NCBI GenBank assembly: GCA_002706265.1
Contig: PAKU01000028.1
Span: 1-64,000 of the forward strand
Reading direction: 5' to 3'
Length of the DNA: 64,000 nt
Source: Polycyclovorans sp.
GTDB taxonomy: Bacteria > Pseudomonadota > Gammaproteobacteria > Nevskiales > Nevskiaceae
Under the pieces are notes generated by a model. That model was given only the letters and a program-made list of their open reading frames with translations, was not told the origin of the DNA and made no database searches. Within the stretch, counting starts at the first letter, position 1, and each line of letters begins with the position of its first letter. Made by a program: the position numbers and the translations under genes. This document shows, piece by piece, positions 26,661 to 35,426 of the stretch.

Positions 26661-28445
26661 TCAGATCATGCCGTTCACCAGCTGATCCCGCACCGGGGTC
26701 AGCTGGTCGAGCGCGAATTCGTAGCCGCGCCGGTTGACGTCGTCGAAATGTTTCCAGTCGAACATGCCGACATCGCTCACCGGCATGCGCAGATACACGT
26801 CGGCCCTGCTGGCGCGCTCGCTGGCGCCGCGCTGACCGCCCACGGTTGCGGTGCGAAACATGATGTTGAGCAGCGACGGCCGCTTGGCGTCGCCGCGCCA
26901 GCTGAACAAACCTTCCGGGTCGGGGCCCTTGATGCCGGGCGCGGTCAACTCGCCGCCGGTTGAAACGTCGGATGCGATGATCGGCCCCAGATCGAGCCCT
27001 TCCATAACGTCGGTGGGCAGGCTGTTGAGCAGCGCGCCATCGACCAGCAGGTCTTCGTTCCAGATCACCGGCGGGGCCACCCCGGGCACGGCCATGCTGG
27101 TGGCGGTCCAGAGATAGAGCGGCCCCTGCTCGTGCACCTCGAGGCGCCCTCGCGACAGGTTGCTGGAGACACAGAAATAGCGGGTCGACAGGTGCTCAAT
27201 CTGCACGTCACCGAAGCAGCGGTGCAGCTCCTTGACGAACTTGCGACCGCGAATGAAGGCCACGCTGGGAAAGATGAAATCGTTGAGATGGTTGTGTTCA
27301 ACGAACATGTCCCGCGCAATCTTGCGCATGGTTTCGGTGTCGTGCCCCACGGCCTTGAGCCCGGCGAAATAGGCGCCCATGCTGCTGCCGCCGACCACAT
27401 CGACCGGAATGTCGAGCTCCTCAAGCGCCCGGAACAGGCCCAGATGCGCAAAGCCGCGCGCGCCGCCGCCGCCCAGCACCACGCCGATGCTGCGACGGGT
27501 CAACAGCCGGGCGATGCGTCGCGCATCCGGCAGCCGGCCGTCGGGCGCCGCGTAAAGATGACCGTTGGCCCGGGCCCGATCGCGCCAGGCCATCACGTCG
27601 GTCTCGCGACCCGGCGAATCGGACAGCATCATGATGTCGCGGGGCACCTGCACGCCCGCCGCCAGCAGCTCGGCCAACATCGGCGTGCCCGAGACGTGCG
27701 CGCCGGGGTCGACGCCGAGCAGCAGCCGATCGGCCTGACGCATGCAGCGCCGCGCCCAGGCGCCGGTCTTGGGCGGACACAGATAAATCAGATAGCGATG
27801 CGCCTGCTCCTGTTCGGCCAACCAGGTGACGACGCGCTGATGCCCGTCGGCGTCGTCGAACAGGGTGTCGTGGGCGCCCGCTCCCAGCGCGTGGTCCACC
27901 GTCTCGGGGTCGAGCAGCAGCACGCTGCCATACGGCGACAGCGCGTCAACCAGGGCCTTGGCGACGGGCGTCAGATCGAGCCCGGGCAGCAGCGGAATCA
28001 GCGCCACCGCGCGACGGCCCAGGGCGCGGGCGCGGCGCTTCTCCTTCTGCGTGCGGCGCAGGCGGCGAATGATGGTGCGGGTCAGCACCAGCAACGCCTC
28101 CGGTTCGGCGCGCAGCACCTCCAGCATGGCCTCGCGGTCGAAGCGCAGCAGAATGGAGTCGCGCAGCGCGGTGACATTGGCCACCCTCTGCTCATCGGCC
28201 AGCAGACCGATCTCGCCGATGGGTTCGCCGGGGGCGATCTCGCCCAGCATCTCGCCGACCGGACTGATCGCGGCCAGCCGCCCAGCGACCAGCACGTACA
28301 TGCAGTCGGAGGCATCGCCCACTGAAATGATGCGTTCGCCGCCGCGCACGTTGATCCAGGTGCCGCGACCGACCAGGGCGTCGAGTACCGAATCGCTCAG
28401 TGATTCGAACAGGGCGCTGGTGCGCAGTGCATCAACGGCCCTCAC
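26661..28445 (-). CDS. Patatin-like phospholipase with cyclic-nucleotide-binding domain (NTE/RssA type)
   Basis: 594 residues from a GTG that overlaps the DUF4112 stop (GTGA); the frame is open further upstream, but that part is a shadow of DUF4112. Residues 5-130 are a cNMP-binding-like fold (FESLSDSVLDALVGRG, GEIAPGEPIGEIGLLADEQR). A middle region about 150-300 resembles the linker of neuropathy-target-esterase-like proteins. The patatin domain has the oxyanion loop GVVLGGGGARGFAHLG, the nucleophile GGSSMGAY and the catalytic Asp in VDGALLNSLP. Predicted serine lysophospholipase or esterase at the membrane. The paired DUF4112 gene may encode a membrane partner. Confidence 0.93.
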   Translation of the reverse strand: MRAVDALRTSALFESLSDSVLDALVGRGTWINVRGGERIISVGDASDCMYVLVAGRLAAISPVGEMLGEIAPGEPIGEIGLLADEQRVANVTALRDSILLRFDREAMLEVLRAEPEALLVLTRTIIRRLRRTQKEKRRARALGRRAVALIPLLPGLDLTPVAKALVDALSPYGSVLLLDPETVDHALGAGAHDTLFDDADGHQRVVTWLAEQEQAHRYLIYLCPPKTGAWARRCMRQADRLLLGVDPGAHVSGTPMLAELLAAGVQVPRDIMMLSDSPGRETDVMAWRDRARANGHLYAAPDGRLPDARRIARLLTRRSIGVVLGGGGARGFAHLGLFRALEELDIPVDVVGGSSMGAYFAGLKAVGHDTETMRKIARDMFVEHNHLNDFIFPSVAFIRGRKFVKELHRCFGDVQIEHLSTRYFCVSSNLSRGRLEVHEQGPLYLWTATSMAVPGVAPPVIWNEDLLVDGALLNSLPTDVMEGLDLGPIIASDVSTGGELTAPGIKGPDPEGLFSWRGDAKRPSLLNIMFRTATVGGQRGASERASRADVYLRMPVSDVGMFDWKHFDDVNRRGYEFALDQLTPVRDQLVNGMI

Positions 28446-28948
28446 CGCTGTGACCACCAGGCCACGGCTGCCACCAACCCCCACACCGCTGCCGCGCCCA
28501 GCAGCGCCAGCACCACCCAACGGCCGCGACGCGGCGGCGGCGGCGGCGGGGTCAGCCGGGCGTCGAGATGGGTTTCCAGCAACTTGAGGTTGCGCGTGTT
28601 GGCCTTGAAGACGACATCGCCCACATCGCCGACCACCGGCACCAGGCCGATGAAGAAATCGGCGATGGCGATGGTCACCATGCGCCCCAGCAGCGACCTG
28701 GGCGCGCCAATCAGCCATGCCTGCACAATCACGAACCCGGTCAGCAGCAGCCCGATCACGTCGCCAATCACCGGCACCAGCCCGATGATCGGCTGAATGC
28801 CAAACCGAATTTGCGTGCCGGGCACGCGAATCGCGTTGTCGAGCCAGTGGGTCAGAGACCGCACACGCGTCAGACGTGCCGAGGCTTCGCGCAATTGCTG
28901 ACGCTCTTTGTCCTCAGGCGTAGGGGTTGCTTCGTTTACACTTTTCAT
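28442..28948 (-). CDS. DUF4112 membrane protein
   Basis: 168 residues. The core, GTQIRFGIQPIIGLVPVIGD followed by VIGLLLTGFVIVQAWLIGAP and FFIGLVPVVGDVGDVVFKAN, is the DUF4112 signature: two hydrophobic hairpins each framed by VPVIGD/VPVVGD. A last hydrophobic helix closes the protein (WVVLALLGAAAVWGLVAAVA) after a Pro-rich linker of six prolines. It is an inner-membrane protein of unknown function. The stop overlaps the GTG of the patatin gene, so the two are translated together. Confidence 0.85.
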   Translation of the reverse strand: MKSVNEATPTPEDKERQQLREASARLTRVRSLTHWLDNAIRVPGTQIRFGIQPIIGLVPVIGDVIGLLLTGFVIVQAWLIGAPRSLLGRMVTIAIADFFIGLVPVVGDVGDVVFKANTRNLKLLETHLDARLTPPPPPPRRGRWVVLALLGAAAVWGLVAAVAWWSQR

Positions 28949-29079
28949 GAACAGGTCACGCTACCTGGCTGGAATCAGTACGGGAGACGCCGCACCCGCG
29001 ACGAGGGTCGAAGTGTTGCAGAGTCCCCGGAAAATGTGAGCGCGCACTGCGCGAGAACGATCATCTGTAAGGGGGTCCG

Positions 29080-31596
29080 TTGAGACAAATCGGCCAGTGG
29101 CTCTTTCGCCTGCTCTACAGCATGGCGTGGCTGTCGTTCCGGCCGATCAACGCGTACATCCGTTACCGCGCGGCGCCTGCGCCGCTGGTCGGCGAGATGG
29201 CCCTGGACCCCGCACGCCCGGTGGTGTACGTGCTGGCCACGCGCGACTGGACCGACCTGTTCGTGCTGGAGCGCATCTGCCGCGACATGGGCCTGCCCAG
29301 CCCCAGCCGCACCGGGCGCCATGTGCCCGACATTGACCGTACCGGCGTGCTGTACATGCCGGTGCTGCTGGAAGAACGACGCAAGGCATCGAGCCTGTCC
29401 ACGCTGATCGAAACCGCCGCCGGCATGCCCGAGTTCGACGCGCAGGTGATTCCCGTGTCGATCTTCTGGGGCCGCGACCCCGGCTCCGAGACCAGTTGGT
29501 TTCGCCTGTTGTTTTCCGACAGCGTGCAGGCCGGGCGCTTGCGCAAGCTGCTGATCATGTTCGCCAACGGCCGCAACGTGCTGGCCAACTTCGGCCGCCC
29601 CATCGCGTTTCGCGAGTATTTCGATGCGGCGCCGACACCGGCGCTGGGACAGCGCAAGCTGACCCGCGCGCTGCACTTCCATTTTCTGCGCGCCCGCACG
29701 GCGGCGCTGGGGCCGTCACTGCTGCCGCGGCGCGTGGTCATCGACGACCTGTTGCAGCGGCCGGGCGTCTTGAGCGCCATCGACGACGCCACCCGCAACG
29801 GCAAACTGACGCGCAGCGCGGCCATGACCCGGGCACGCCGCTACGCCAATGAGATTGCGGCGGATTACTCGACCATCACGCTGAGGATTCTCGACAAGGT
29901 GCTGGGCGGCATCGTCTTCAAACGCGTGTTCAGGGCCATCGAGACGCAGGGCCTGTCCCGCGTGCGCGACTGGGCGCAGGACCACGAAATCATCTACATG
30001 CCCTGCCACCGCAGTCATGCCGACTATCTGCTGGTGAGCTACACCCTGTACCACGCGGGCCTGGTGCCGCCACACATCGCGGCGGGGGTGAACCTCAATT
30101 TCTGGCCGGCGGGCGCCATCCTGCGGCGCGCTGGCGCCTTCTACATGCGCCGCAGTTTCTCGGGCGATCGCATCTACAGCAGCGTGTTTCGCGCCTATGT
30201 GGACGCGCTGATCCGCCGTGGCTACCCCATCGAGTTCTTCCCCGAAGGCGGCCGCAGCCGCACCGGACGCCTGTTGCCGCCCAAGACCGGGCTGTTGTCG
30301 ATGGTGGTCGAGGCCAGCCTGCGGCAGCGGGCGCGCAAGGTGGCCGTGGTGCCGGTCTACATCGGCTACGACCGGGTGTGGGAAGTGGGCAGCTACGCCA
30401 AGGAACTGCGCGGCGCGACCAAGCGCAAGGAGTCTGCCGAAGGGCTGCTGAAGGCCGGCACCATTCTGTCGCGGCAATACGGCAAGGCCTACATCAACTT
30501 CGGCGAGCCCTTCCGGCTGCAGGATGCCGCCGATGCGGCGTTGCCGGGCTGGCGCGAGATCATGACGCCCGACGGCAGCGAAAAGCCCGTCGGCTTCAAC
30601 AAGTTCGTGCAGCAGCTCGGCCTCGAAAACGCGCGGCGCATCAACGCCGGCGCCGTGGCCAATGCCAACGGCCTGGCGGCGGTGGCGCTGCTGGCCGCCC
30701 CGCAACGCGCCGTGTCGCGTGATGAGTTCATCGAGCAGATTGGCCATCTCATCTGGCTGATCAAGGGCGTGCCGGTGGGGCCGGACCAGCTGGTTCCCGA
30801 GACCTCGCCCACCGCGGTGCTGGAATGGGCCGTGCCGATTGCCGGCATCGCGCAGGTCAAGCATCGCTGGGGCGACATTTACGGGGTCACCGGCAAGGCG
30901 GCGGTGGCCATGACCTACAACCGCAACAACATTCAGCACCTGCTGGCCATGCCGGGCCTGATCGCCAACCTGTTCCGCACCCGTGGCGCCATGCCCGAAG
31001 ATTCGGTGCTGAGCAGCGTGCAGGCGCTGTATCCATTTCTGAGAAATGAGTTCTTCCTGCCGTGGCCGGTTGACGGCATCGATGCCATCACGCGACAGAC
31101 CATCGCCGTCCTGGTGCAGCTCGGCCTGCTGTCGCGTGACCCGGAAGACGCAACCTGGCTGGTGCGCCCGTCGGTGGCCCAGCCGGCGTTCTCCACTCTG
31201 TCGATGCTGGGCCGGGTCATGGGCGAAACCCTGGAGCGCTACTGCATCACCACCCTGCTGCTGGCCACCGAGGCAAAGCGCGAACTGCCCGTGTCACGCG
31301 CAGCCATCGAGGAGCACTCGCGGCTGCTGGCCGAGCGCATGGCGCTGCTCACCGGGCGGGACGCGCCCGAGTTCTTCGATTCAACGCTGTTCCGCGGCTA
31401 CCTGACCACGCTGATTTCGGTCGGGCTGCTCACTTCTGAGGGCGATGAGGGCCTGCGCATCTCGCCCGACATTCATGCCACCGCCGAACGTGCGCTCGAA
31501 TTCTTGTCTGATGACGCACGGCAGACCCTGGCCCAACTGCTGTCGCGACGGCGCCCGGCAACGGCCGGCTCGGCGGCATCGGCAGAGACTGTTTAG
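29080..31596 (+). CDS. plsB: Glycerol-3-phosphate O-acyltransferase
   Basis: 838 residues. Adds the first acyl chain to glycerol 3-phosphate at the inner membrane, opening phospholipid synthesis. The acyltransferase motif I is CHRSHADYLLV (HX4D, His310 to Asp315); motif II contains GAFYMRRSF; motif III is FPEGGRSRTGRLLPPKTG. Length and motif order match E. coli PlsB (807 residues). The start is a TTG at 29080 with a strong AAGGGGG ribosome site just upstream; no ATG fits. It is divergent from the DUF4112-patatin pair, which also concerns lipids. Confidence 0.95.
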   Translation: MRQIGQWLFRLLYSMAWLSFRPINAYIRYRAAPAPLVGEMALDPARPVVYVLATRDWTDLFVLERICRDMGLPSPSRTGRHVPDIDRTGVLYMPVLLEERRKASSLSTLIETAAGMPEFDAQVIPVSIFWGRDPGSETSWFRLLFSDSVQAGRLRKLLIMFANGRNVLANFGRPIAFREYFDAAPTPALGQRKLTRALHFHFLRARTAALGPSLLPRRVVIDDLLQRPGVLSAIDDATRNGKLTRSAAMTRARRYANEIAADYSTITLRILDKVLGGIVFKRVFRAIETQGLSRVRDWAQDHEIIYMPCHRSHADYLLVSYTLYHAGLVPPHIAAGVNLNFWPAGAILRRAGAFYMRRSFSGDRIYSSVFRAYVDALIRRGYPIEFFPEGGRSRTGRLLPPKTGLLSMVVEASLRQRARKVAVVPVYIGYDRVWEVGSYAKELRGATKRKESAEGLLKAGTILSRQYGKAYINFGEPFRLQDAADAALPGWREIMTPDGSEKPVGFNKFVQQLGLENARRINAGAVANANGLAAVALLAAPQRAVSRDEFIEQIGHLIWLIKGVPVGPDQLVPETSPTAVLEWAVPIAGIAQVKHRWGDIYGVTGKAAVAMTYNRNNIQHLLAMPGLIANLFRTRGAMPEDSVLSSVQALYPFLRNEFFLPWPVDGIDAITRQTIAVLVQLGLLSRDPEDATWLVRPSVAQPAFSTLSMLGRVMGETLERYCITTLLLATEAKRELPVSRAAIEEHSRLLAERMALLTGRDAPEFFDSTLFRGYLTTLISVGLLTSEGDEGLRISPDIHATAERALEFLSDDARQTLAQLLSRRRPATAGSAASAETV

Positions 31597-31681
31597 ACTG
31601 CCGCGCACCCAATCACGCGGGGTCGTCACTCCGACCCCACCCACCCTCACACCTCATCACTGAAATTTTCAAGGACGTTCC

Positions 31682-32425
31682 ATGGTCTTCTCAGCTCGCA
31701 AACTTTCACTGCCCGCGATGGCGCTCCTGACCCTGGGGCTGGCCGCCTGCAACAAGGGCGCCGCCCCCGCCGAGTCGGTTGATCTCGAAGACGACGCGGC
31801 GCGCTTTGGTTATGCCATTGGCGTTGATCTGGGCGAGTCGCTGGCCCCGGTGCGCGATGAAATTGACATTGACGCGCTCAAGGCCGGCCTCGACGACGCC
31901 TTTGAGGGTCGCGAGCTCAAGCTCGACGACGTTGCCCGCGAAGAGATCAAGAACTCCGCCGCCGAGCGGATTCAGGCCTCCCAGGCCAAGGCCGTCGGCG
32001 AACGCGCCAAGGTCGCCAAGGAAGCCGGCGAGAAGTTTCTGGCCGAAAACGCCAAGCGCGACGGCGTGACCGAAACCGACTCTGGCCTGCAGTACGAAGT
32101 GCTGACGCCGGCCGAAGGCGACAAGCCCTCCGCCGAAGATCGCGTCACCGTGCACTACCGCGGCACGCTGATCGACGGCACCGAGTTCGACAGCTCGTAC
32201 AGCCGTGGCGAACCCGTCACCTTCCCGCTGGGCAACGTCATTGCCGGCTGGACCGAGGGTGTTCAGCTGATGAGTCCCGGTGCCAAGTACAAGTTCGTCA
32301 TTCCCGCATCGCTGGCCTACGGTGAGCGGGGCGCGGGCAACCGCATCGGCCCCAATGAAACCCTGGTGTTCGAAGTCGAGTTGCTCAGCATCGAAGAGGC
32401 CGAGGCCGACCAGCCCGAAGGCTGA
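31682..32425 (+). CDS. FKBP-type peptidyl-prolyl isomerase lipoprotein (FkpA/Mip-like)
   Basis: 247 residues. Lipoprotein signal with lipobox LGLAAC (Cys23), an N-terminal helical dimerisation domain (about 35-125; RFGYAIGVDLGESLAPV) rich in Ala/Glu/Lys, then an FKBP domain (about 140-240; VTVHYRGTLIDGTEFDSSYS, VIAGWTEGVQLM, IPASLAYGERGAG). This is the FkpA/Mip layout of a periplasmic folding catalyst, here anchored as a lipoprotein. It has its own terminator. The YGERGAG and VFEVELL motifs line the active site and are intact. Confidence 0.94.
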   Translation: MVFSARKLSLPAMALLTLGLAACNKGAAPAESVDLEDDAARFGYAIGVDLGESLAPVRDEIDIDALKAGLDDAFEGRELKLDDVAREEIKNSAAERIQASQAKAVGERAKVAKEAGEKFLAENAKRDGVTETDSGLQYEVLTPAEGDKPSAEDRVTVHYRGTLIDGTEFDSSYSRGEPVTFPLGNVIAGWTEGVQLMSPGAKYKFVIPASLAYGERGAGNRIGPNETLVFEVELLSIEEAEADQPEG

Positions 32426-32443
32426 TCGCGCGCCGCTTCGCCC

Positions 32444-32470
32444 AAAAGGCCGACGTCATGTCGGCCTTTT
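32444..32470 (+). terminator. Rho-independent terminator after the FKBP gene
   Basis: 11-base stem AAAAGGCCGAC/GTCGGCCTTTT with a 5-base loop and a T run continuing to 32471; located 18 bases after the stop codon. Confidence 0.92.
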
Positions 32471-32512
32471 TCGTTAGGGTTGGCGGCACCCACCGGACAC
32501 CCCCCAAGCGCC

Positions 32513-33598
32513 GTGCGCCGCACCCTCTTCAGCCCCAGACAACGACCCGCGCTGCGCCTCATCGCCGTGTGCGCTGCCATGCTGGTGAGCGCCTGCCGCC
32601 AGGGGCCGGAGGCGATGATGGCCGACTACACCGCACGGGTGGCGCGCATCACCGGCCAGCCGATCGTGCTGCCCCAGGCCGCGCCGCTGCCCTACCCGCG
32701 CGCCCGGGACCGCCACCTGCCGCTGCCGGAGGTGCGCGCCCGCCTGCTCGACCTGACCGATTTCCAGCGTTGCAACCTCACCCAGCTCATCGCCGAGCGC
32801 AACAGCATCATGGGCCGGGGCTACTGGCCGGCCACCCGGCGTCTGGACTATGAGTTCCGCTTCGGGCATCGCCTGGCGCGGTGCCACGCGTGGCTGGCCG
32901 ACCAGGACGCGCTGGACGCAGACGACGCGGCGCTGCTGGAGCACATTGCGCCGCTGCGTGCCGTCAAGGCCGCCACGCGGCCCTTGGCGTGGTGGGCCGC
33001 GACCTGGGCAAGCGACGAGTTCGCCCGCTACTTTTCAGCCGCGGCCGCGCTGCCCGATGCCGCGGCGCAGGCCCCAGTCAGAGCCTTTGCGACGCTGGCA
33101 GCCCCCGCACGTCAGTTCGATGATCCGCCCGATGGCGTGGCCCTCGACGACATCGAGTCGGCGTTGCAGACCCTGCGCAGCGCGCCCTATGGCGGCGGCT
33201 GGGTGCGCGCGGCGGGCCAGATGACGGCCACGCTTGAGGCGGCGGCCGAGGCGCTCGAAGCCGTGAACCTGCAACGCCTCTGTCCGCAGGCGCTGCCCAA
33301 TCCGAAGGCCCGGATCTTCGAGACGGTGTTCTATCAGGTGTACGCGGGGCGCCTGCAGCCCTATCTGGCGGCCCTGCATCGCGAGGGTGCGGCGCAGCAC
33401 AACGCCGTGGCGCCCCTGCTGGCGGCGGCGCCGGCAGAGGCGCCGGCCGCCTTTGAGCGCTACGCGCAACGTGCGCTGTCCACCGCGCCCGGCAGCCTCT
33501 GGGCCGACCTGGCAGACGCAAGGCAGCGCCACACCCTGGCCTGGCAGCGGCTGCTGCGCGGCTGCGGCCTGATGCCGGACGGGTCGCGGCCGGGCTAG
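32513..33598 (+). CDS. DUF3080 family lipoprotein
   Basis: About 361 residues from GTG 32513; a TTG at 32480 is an alternative but falls right behind the terminator. A signal peptide ends in a lipobox-like VSAC followed by RQGPEA. The body shows the DUF3080 pattern: YPRARDRHLPLPEVRARLLD, then LTDFQRCNLTQLIAERNSIM, then LDYEFRFGHRLARC. Family members are gammaproteobacterial lipoproteins of unknown function, predicted to face the periplasm. Cysteines C(NLTQ), C(HAW) and C(PQA) may form disulfides. No operon partner is evident. Confidence 0.8.
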   Translation: MRRTLFSPRQRPALRLIAVCAAMLVSACRQGPEAMMADYTARVARITGQPIVLPQAAPLPYPRARDRHLPLPEVRARLLDLTDFQRCNLTQLIAERNSIMGRGYWPATRRLDYEFRFGHRLARCHAWLADQDALDADDAALLEHIAPLRAVKAATRPLAWWAATWASDEFARYFSAAAALPDAAAQAPVRAFATLAAPARQFDDPPDGVALDDIESALQTLRSAPYGGGWVRAAGQMTATLEAAAEALEAVNLQRLCPQALPNPKARIFETVFYQVYAGRLQPYLAALHREGAAQHNAVAPLLAAAPAEAPAAFERYAQRALSTAPGSLWADLADARQRHTLAWQRLLRGCGLMPDGSRPG

Positions 33599-33639
33599 CG
33601 TCTCGGTCCGGACAGGGTCTGGGCCTGCCGGCCACCTCC

Positions 33640-34323
33640 TCAGTCCAGCGTCAGATGGGCCAAGGCATCCACCGTGTCGTGCCCCTCCACCGGCCGCGGC
33701 GGCGCGCTGTGATCGGGGTGACGAATGCCGATGACCTGACCAATGCCGTAGGCCCGCGCGGCGTCGAGCACCGCCTTGGAGTCGTCCACGAACAGGGTCC
33801 GGGCCGGGTCGAACGCATGCGCCGCACGCAGGCCGCGCCAGAAGGCCAGGTGCTCTTTGGGGGCGCCAAACTCATGCGACGACACGATGCGGTCGAACCG
33901 CGGCTGCAGGCCCGTGTGTGACAGCTTCAATCGCCAGGTGTCGGGATGCGCATTGGTCACCAGCCACAGCCCGCGGCCGCTGGCGCGCACCGCGTCGAGA
34001 AACGCCACCGCGCCCGGCAGGGGCCGGATGCGCTCGCGAATTTCAGCCTTGAGCACCAGCATGTCGAGCCCGGTCACCCGGCTCCAATGGTCGGTGCAGT
34101 ACCACGGCAGCGTGTGCTGGGTGGCGATGAACTCCGGCAACAGGCGGGCATCGGCCTCGTCGCGACTGATGCCGTGCAGCGCTGCATAACGCTCGAACAC
34201 CAGGGTGCGCCAAAAGTAATTGTCGTAGGCGAGGTCCAGAATGGTGCCGTCCATGTCGAGCATGACCAGGTCTACCTGCGACCCGTCGACTTGGGCATCC
34301 CCTAGACTCGCGGCGTTCTTCAT
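33640..34323 (-). CDS. yrfG: HAD family hydrolase, GMP/IMP nucleotidase YrfG-like
   Basis: About 227 residues. HAD motif I VMLDMDGTILDLAYDNYFW (the DNYFW stretch is characteristic of YrfG), motif II in GLWLVTNAHPDTW, motif III/IV around EFGAPKEHLAF and LFVDDSKAVLDAARAYG. The E. coli homologue dephosphorylates GMP and IMP. The frame is open to 34353, but the ATG at 34323 avoids overlapping the divergent cysQ start; neither has a strong ribosome site. Its start region abuts cysQ, another phosphatase for nucleotides. Confidence 0.88.
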   Translation of the reverse strand: MKNAASLGDAQVDGSQVDLVMLDMDGTILDLAYDNYFWRTLVFERYAALHGISRDEADARLLPEFIATQHTLPWYCTDHWSRVTGLDMLVLKAEIRERIRPLPGAVAFLDAVRASGRGLWLVTNAHPDTWRLKLSHTGLQPRFDRIVSSHEFGAPKEHLAFWRGLRAAHAFDPARTLFVDDSKAVLDAARAYGIGQVIGIRHPDHSAPPRPVEGHDTVDALAHLTLD

Positions 34324-34346
34324 GCACGCATCGGAAGAGGTGGACT

Positions 34347-35117
34347 GTGTCATCTGAATGGGCTCAATGGTTGCCGGAAGTGATCCACATCTGCGAAGGC
34401 GCGGGTCGCCATATTCTGGACGTCTACCGGCAGGATTTCAGCGTCGAGCACAAGGGGGACGATTCGCCGCTCACCCAGGCCGACCTGCGTGCTCACCGGC
34501 ACATCGCCGCCGCGCTCGCCGCCGCGTGGCCCAACATTCCCGTGCTTTCTGAAGAAGGCGCGGTGCTGCCCTTCGAGACCCGCCGTCAATGGTCACGTTA
34601 CTGGCTGGTCGATCCGCTGGACGGCACGCGCGAGTTCGTCAAGCGCAACGGCGAGTTCACCGTGAATGTGGCGCTGATCGTCGATGGCGCCCCGGTGCTC
34701 GGCGTGGTGCACGCGCCGGTGCTCGCCGAGACCTACGCCGCCGCGCGTGGCGCCGGTGCCACCCGCATCCGTGAAGGCGCCAGCGCGCCGATTCAGACCC
34801 GCCCGCCACCCGCGCGGCCCACCGTGCTCGCCAGCCGCTCGCATCGCGACGCCCGCACCCAGGCCTGGCTCGACGCCCTGCCGCCGCATGAGGTGATGTC
34901 GCGCGGCAGCTCGCTCAAGTTCTGCCTCATCGCGGCCGGCGAGGCCGACCTGTATCCGCGCCTGGGGCCAACCTCCGAGTGGGACACCGCCGCCGCGCAG
35001 TGTGTGGTCGAAGAAGCCGGCGGCGCGGTGCTGTCGCTGGCCGAGCGCACGCCATTGCGCTACAACCAGAACGAATCCCTGATCAACCCGGAGTTTCTGG
35101 TCACCGGGCAACCGTGA
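34347..35117 (+). CDS. cysQ: 3'(2'),5'-bisphosphate nucleotidase
   Basis: 256 residues of the inositol-monophosphatase superfamily. It removes the 3'-phosphate from adenosine 3',5'-bisphosphate left by sulfate assimilation and carrier-protein modification. Metal-binding motifs are visible: SPLTQADLRAH, then SEEG, then DPLDGTREFVKRNGEFTVNV, and late WDTAAAQCVVEEAGGAV. The start is a GTG with AGAGG 6 bases ahead. Full length compared with CysQ (246 in E. coli). Confidence 0.94.
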   Translation: MSSEWAQWLPEVIHICEGAGRHILDVYRQDFSVEHKGDDSPLTQADLRAHRHIAAALAAAWPNIPVLSEEGAVLPFETRRQWSRYWLVDPLDGTREFVKRNGEFTVNVALIVDGAPVLGVVHAPVLAETYAAARGAGATRIREGASAPIQTRPPPARPTVLASRSHRDARTQAWLDALPPHEVMSRGSSLKFCLIAAGEADLYPRLGPTSEWDTAAAQCVVEEAGGAVLSLAERTPLRYNQNESLINPEFLVTGQP

Positions 35118-35426
35118 GGCCGTGATTCGGCTGCGAGTACCCAGGTGCAGACCGGGGCTGGCTGCTGGCTACGACCCAAAGGGCCTTGGTTTCCACACGG
35201 TCAGCGCGCGTCGCGACGAACTGCTGCCACGACGGCTTTGCTTGGGTAGCCAAACCGCGGCGGCCGCGGGCCGCCGGGAGGGGTGTCGCCTGCTGGTGCC
35301 CACGCACCAGACCGACTACAACCCCGCACTCGTATCGAAAATGAGTTGACAGCCAAGACGGTATCTACGAGAGGCAACCCGTCGGCTGGTGCGTGGGCAC
35401 CGGGGCGATAAAAACCCCGCGAACCC
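35118..35426. other. Gene-free region between convergent cysQ and pgk
   Basis: 309 bases with no convincing reading frame. It contains a GC-rich hairpin-prone stretch around 35256-35276 and a REP-like inverted pair at 35295-35401 (listed separately). A short stem CGGGG/CCCCG (35401-35419) just before the pgk stop carries T residues in its loop on the minus strand and may contribute to pgk termination. Confidence 0.6.
35295..35401. repeat. REP-like inverted pair
   Basis: The 16 bases GGTGCCCACGCACCAG (35295-35310) recur as an exact reverse complement within 35381-35401, and the match continues through CGAC with a single-base indel. Each arm is itself a hairpin (CTGGTGC-CCAC-GCACCAG at 35293-35310; GGTGC-GTGG-GCACC at 35388-35401). 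Two mirror-image palindromes about 70 bases apart in a convergent intergenic gap is the typical form of REP/BIME elements. Confidence 0.7.

Noticed and set aside
26661..28718. Longer patatin protein starting at 28718
   Set aside because: The extra 91 residues are Arg/Gly/Ala-rich and lie over the DUF4112 gene in another frame; the GTG at 28445 with GTGA overlap is the better start.
35122..35349. 75-codon frame between cysQ and pgk
   Set aside because: No family resemblance, no convincing ribosome site, and the frame runs through a REP-like palindrome.
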